Shown here: positions 62,426 through 64,000 of the stretch, one piece after another
Layout of the letters: each line of letters starts with the position of its first letter
Position numbering within the stretch: the first letter of the stretch is position 1
Assembly (NCBI RefSeq): GCF_902498805.1
Contig: NZ_LR701574.1
Span: 1-64,000, forward strand
Origin: Imperialibacter sp. EC-SDR9
GTDB taxonomy: Bacteria; Bacteroidota; Bacteroidia; Cytophagales; Cyclobacteriaceae
Length of the DNA: 64,000 nucleotides
Direction of reading: 5' to 3'
Program-made: the position numbers and the translations under genes
The notes under the pieces: model-generated
What the model saw: the letters and a program-made list of their open reading frames with translations, nothing else
Told to the model about the DNA's origin: nothing
The model's database searches: none

Positions 62426-64000
62426 CTATTTCTCTGTAATTATTCTGGGCACGTTTTCTTTTTCCAGCAACTTATTGAAAGCAGGGAAGTCAGTCGTCAA
62501 TACTTCATCATACGGCTTTCTCAGTTCAATAAACTGTTTTTTGAGATCGTCGTAGCGCTCGAGCATGCCTGCCGTTGGTTTATTGTGATCGTCAATCACC
62601 ACACCGTAAAGCCTGGCGATGTGGTTAGTGAACTTCCTCTCAAAATTAATTTCGTCCTGGCTGGTTTCAATCTGATTTTGGAAGATAGCATCTTCTGCTT
62701 CGGTCAGCTTCTTATTCAGCGCTGCTGCCTTATCTTTAATTTCGGACGAATAGCCAGCTTTTTCCGACCTTTCTGCAATAGCCTTTGCCTGCTCCCTGAT
62801 CGCCCTCATGTTTCTGATCAAATCCTGGCTTTTGGTGATGTAGTCGGTCATTTCGGAAGCGAGATCAAATTGGGCCTGGTAGTCGGCTGTTGTAATGTGA
62901 GGCCAGCGAGGGTCTGCCTTTAACTCAAAGGTCTCGGTTTGGGAATAGTCTCCAGCCTTTAGTTTCACGGAGTAGGTGCCAGGCACAGCTTTTGGGCCTG
63001 GCGTTCTGTTGGCGCTGAACACCATCGCCATAAAGTTGTCAGCCATTTTCGGGCCGGGGTACATCAGGTTCCACGACAGGCTGTTCATGCCTTCTTTTAT
63101 TTCGAGCTCTTTTTCTCCCTTAGCCTTGTCGGGCTTGCTTGAGTAAACTACCGGCGTGACACCTTTGGCATCCATTATTTCTAAAGTGACTTTGTCGTCG
63201 GTATTACTCACAAAGAAGTTGATATCTGCTGACCGCCCGTTCCAGCCTCCTACATTGGTTCGGTAGGTGTCTCTCGGCTTATAAAGGAAGGCATCCTTTG
63301 CCATCAGGGCATCGTTGAGCTGATGTAGTGGCGTCAGGTCGTCCAGTATCCAGAAAGCCCGGCCCTGGGTGCTGATGACAAGGTCTTTCTCATGCACCTC
63401 CATATCGGTAATGGGCGTTACGGGTAAATTAAGCTGAAACGGCTGCCAGTTTTTACCCTCATCGAAGGACATGTACATACCGAATTCTGTGCCGGCGTAG
63501 AGGAGCCCTTTTCTGTCAGGGTCTTCAGCAACGGCACGCACGAAGTGATTGGCAGGTATGCCGTTTTTGCCATTGGTCAGTGTCGACCAGGTAGCGCCAA
63601 AATCGTTTGTCATGAAAATGTAAGGACTGAAATCCTTCCTGCGGTATTTGTACACAGCCACAAACGCCCGCCCGGCCTGATGAGACGACAACTCAATCTT
63701 GTTCACAGTGCCCATAGCAGGCATGCCCGGAGGGGTGATGTTTTTCCACGACTTGCCGCCGTCTCTGGTGATGTGCACCAGCCCATCGTCTGAACCAGCC
63801 CACAGCTCGCCTTCATTGAAGGGTGACTCCTCCAGTGCAAAAATGCTTGAGTACACCTCCACGCCAGTGCCGTCGTGCTGAATAGGGCCACCAGGGATAC
63901 CCAACGTTTCAGCGAACTTAGTGGTAAGATCCGGGCTTATCACATCCCACGACTGCCCTTTGTTGGTTGATTTGTGCACATAGTTGGAGCCGTCGTAAAT
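62426..64000 (-). CDS. BNR/sortilin-like repeat protein, 3' part (cut by window end)
   Basis: Partial: the frame stays open from 62426 to the window edge (the last residues are IYDGSNYVHKSTNKGQSW). BNR-type beta-propeller signatures occur repeatedly: STNKGQSWDVISPD, ITRDGGKSWKNITPP, TNDFGATWSTLTNG, SFDEGKNWQPF, the Asp-box pattern SxDxGxxW. After about 230 visible residues a beta-sandwich region and a long helical C-terminal part (about 380-517) follow. Members of this secreted family (often called VPS10/glycosyl hydrolase-like) are about 1000 residues long. The 5' end, signal peptide and start are outside the window. A GTG at 63979 is not the real start. Confidence 0.85.
   Translation of the reverse strand: MYDGSNYVHKSTNKGQSWDVISPDLTTKFAETLGIPGGPIQHDGTGVEVYSSIFALEESPFNEGELWAGSDDGLVHITRDGGKSWKNITPPGMPAMGTVNKIELSSHQAGRAFVAVYKYRRKDFSPYIFMTNDFGATWSTLTNGKNGIPANHFVRAVAEDPDRKGLLYAGTEFGMYMSFDEGKNWQPFQLNLPVTPITDMEVHEKDLVISTQGRAFWILDDLTPLHQLNDALMAKDAFLYKPRDTYRTNVGGWNGRSADINFFVSNTDDKVTLEIMDAKGVTPVVYSSKPDKAKGEKELEIKEGMNSLSWNLMYPGPKMADNFMAMVFSANRTPGPKAVPGTYSVKLKAGDYSQTETFELKADPRWPHITTADYQAQFDLASEMTDYITKSQDLIRNMRAIREQAKAIAERSEKAGYSSEIKDKAAALNKKLTEAEDAIFQNQIETSQDEINFERKFTNHIARLYGVVIDDHNKPTAGMLERYDDLKKQFIELRKPYDEVLTTDFPAFNKLLEKENVPRIITEK

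Noticed and set aside
1-64000. CRISPR arrays, tRNA, rRNA, insertion sequences
   Set aside because: No regularly spaced short repeats, no tRNA-like cloverleaf or conserved rRNA stretches and no transposase-like protein were seen. The direct repeats near 3-7 kb are too long and too few for a CRISPR array.

Overview
The window looks like part of a Bacteroidota chromosome, most likely a Cytophagales-type marine or soil heterotroph. The evidence is outer-membrane beta-barrels ending in aromatic residues, a serine peptidase with a Por secretion (T9SS) sorting tail, a SusC-like carboxypeptidase-regulatory/TonB receptor architecture, DUF2911, CHAT-TPR and pirin genes, almost no Shine-Dalgarno sequences, and several matches to the Bacteroidota -7 box TAnnTTTG. 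The genus is not determined. I see no rRNA, tRNA, CRISPR array or transposase.

Left part (1-7850): a two-gene periplasmic molybdenum hydroxylase (iorAB-like) is followed by a repeat-rich accessory stretch. Two long direct repeats (about 3136-3608 and 6217-6660) enclose a second repeat pair that brackets a PIN-domain toxin with a 47-residue partner, and an MFS transporter. A pirin gene ends the region.

Middle-left (7900-21430): a PadR regulator with a 20-bp inverted-repeat operator precedes an FtsX-like ABC permease. Then come a tiny glycine-zipper gene, a secreted M28 peptidase, accA, a duplicated leader in front of a patatin/acyltransferase pair, a DUF2911 protein, a YebC regulator, an SDR, an APC transporter, a MaoC protein and a TerB-like protein.

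Gap 21430-22420 holds no normal-sized gene but does hold two tandem, clearly homologous 30- and 31-residue basic micropeptide genes, each with its own candidate promoter.

22420-33150 is one long co-oriented block: holA, a large TPR protein, an outer-membrane barrel, a SPOR protein, TolQ/ExbB, ExbD, a TonB-like protein, folC and trmB. The five or six envelope genes together look like a dedicated proton-motive-force-driven envelope complex.

33160-40810 is mostly on the minus strand: a TrpF-like protein that has lost its catalytic residues, a HEPN/MNT toxin-antitoxin pair whose HEPN gene carries a frameshift, a secreted TPR-CHAT protease coupled to two tandem paralogous barrels, an ankyrin-repeat protein and a methyltransferase.

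41037-57236 is again on the plus strand: mnmA, a lipoprotein, a T9SS subtilisin, rpe, a TonB-dependent receptor, an LpoB/COG3014 lipoprotein pair, several unassigned envelope proteins, a double FKBP lipoprotein, gyrA and a TPR protein. The end holds a second DnaE-type polymerase (minus), a DEAD-box RNA helicase (plus) and the 3' part of a large BNR/sortilin-like protein that runs off the window.
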